The notes beneath the pieces are model-generated. The model was not told the origin of the DNA and searched no databases. It saw nothing but the letters and a program-made list of their open reading frames with translations. Of a stretch of DNA of 64,000 bases, positions 63,364 to 64,000 are shown piece by piece (within the stretch, counting starts at the first letter, position 1; every line of letters starts with the position of its first letter). Source of the stretch: Bradyrhizobium manausense (GTDB lineage: Bacteria > Pseudomonadota > Alphaproteobacteria > Rhizobiales > Xanthobacteraceae); assembly GCF_018129685.1 (NCBI RefSeq), contig NZ_JAFCLG010000008.1:248001-312000 (forward strand), written 5' to 3'. The position numbers and the translations under genes were made by a program.

Positions 63364-64000
63364 TCAGATCAACCGCACACCTGAGATCGCCGACTTCAGC
63401 CAACGCAGCGCCTGCGGCGGTTGCGCCGCGAGCGGGGCCGCCGCAACCTTCTCGGTGCGGCACTTCTCCAGCGCGGCGACGAAATCAGAGGACCATTGCT
63501 GGATGCTGTGGCCGCGTAATGTCTTCATCATCGCCTCCCACCGCATCTTCCGCTCGGTGAGCGGCATTGCAGCCGCGATCGCGATCGCGCGGGCCATGCC
63601 GTCGATGTCGTGGGGATTGACCAGCAACGCGGTTTCGAGCTCGTTCGCGGCGCCGGCGAATTTCGACAGAACCAGCACGCCGGGATCGGCCGGGTTTTGG
63701 GCTGCGACATACTCCTTGGCGACCAGGTTCATGCCGTCATGCAGCGGCGTCACCACGCCGATCTGCGCGGTGCGATAGAGCCCTGCGAGCACAGCCTGGC
63801 TGAAGCCCTTGTTGAGATAGCGGATCGGCGTCCAGTCAACCTCGCCGTGGCGGCCGTTGACATCGCTCACGAGGCGCGCAACCTCGTTCTGAAGATTGCC
63901 ATAGGCTTCGATCGCGCCGCGCGACGGGTTGGCGATCTGAAGCAGCGAAATACTGCGTGCAAACTGTGGCTGCTCGGTCCAGAGCCGGTCGAACGCGCTG
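63364..64000 (-). CDS. otsA: Alpha,alpha-trehalose-phosphate synthase OtsA, N-terminal part missing
   Basis: The C-terminal 211 residues are in the window and the frame stays open to the edge. GT20 family: LTPLHDGMNLVAKEYVAAQ (as TPLHDGMNLVAKEY here), PGVLVLSKFAGAANEL, ALLVNPHDIDGMARAI and MPLTERKMRWEAM, the UDP-glucose-binding half. Makes trehalose-6-phosphate from UDP-glucose and glucose-6-phosphate for osmotic and desiccation tolerance. Confidence 0.95.
   Translation of the reverse strand, partial: SAFDRLWTEQPQFARSISLLQIANPSRGAIEAYGNLQNEVARLVSDVNGRHGEVDWTPIRYLNKGFSQAVLAGLYRTAQIGVVTPLHDGMNLVAKEYVAAQNPADPGVLVLSKFAGAANELETALLVNPHDIDGMARAIAIAAAMPLTERKMRWEAMMKTLRGHSIQQWSSDFVAALEKCRTEKVAAAPLAAQPPQALRWLKSAISGVRLI

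Overview
The window is a contiguous chromosomal segment of a high-GC alphaproteobacterium, almost certainly Bradyrhizobium or a very close relative. The evidence is the strong G/C bias at third codon positions, the aerobic cobaltochelatase pair cobS-cobT, phaR beside phaA/phaB, an Lrp-type regulator divergent from a true ACC deaminase, a GGAAC-N16-CGTT (EcfG-type) promoter, and several families of dispersed palindromic intergenic repeats of the kind common in this genus. Both ends cut genes: a membrane protein at base 1 and trehalose-6-phosphate synthase at base 64000. I see no prophage, insertion sequence, CRISPR array or integrative element. The region reads as core chromosome with a few accessory genes.

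Layout. 1-6.6 kb: a leftward run cobS, cobT, phytase-like esterase, secreted protein, Old Yellow Enzyme, membrane protein. 6.9-10.1 kb: a DedA protein and a divergent pair of citrate synthase homologues, one carrying an N-terminal DNA-binding domain, with a palindrome-bearing promoter between them. 10.3-15.9 kb: J-domain protein and bolA, then CorC-type transporter, aroB, aroK, a 48-residue membrane protein and xerD. 16.1-21.3 kb: accA, an L,D-transpeptidase lipoprotein, and a single-domain response regulator convergent with an HWE histidine kinase. 21.5-31 kb: secA, a parvulin, argJ, mutT, a methyltransferase-like gene, comF-type gene, grxC, a nitrilase-family hydrolase, DUF1178. 31-40.8 kb: DMT permease, ubiG, PH-domain protein, lysC, ptsP, prfA, prmC, a 463-base gene-poor structured stretch and DUF4167. 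40.9-47.8 kb: methyltransferase, gloB, cupin, flavin reductase, permease, then phaB, phaA and phaR. 47.9-54.3 kb: methyltransferase, class IV aminotransferase, hydrolase, secreted proteins, AhpD-like protein, acdR/acdS. 54.5-64 kb: recQ, polysaccharide deacetylase, the metY-metA operon behind a structured leader, a GST, an amidase with a histone-like tail, tRNA-Ser(GGA), a secreted protein and otsA.

Functional threads. Methionine: metA and metY sit in one operon downstream of two long inverted repeats and a 13-codon reading frame. Polyhydroxybutyrate: thiolase, reductase and the PhaR repressor. Translation termination: prfA with its methylase prmC. Stress signalling: an EcfG-type promoter drives a lone receiver protein whose gene overlaps that of a convergent kinase. 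The strongest candidate for an under-described system is the citrate-synthase/HTH fusion at 7.7-8.9 kb with its palindromic divergent promoter. The metY leader comes second. All function calls come from reading the translated sequence and recalled family motifs; no database search was run.
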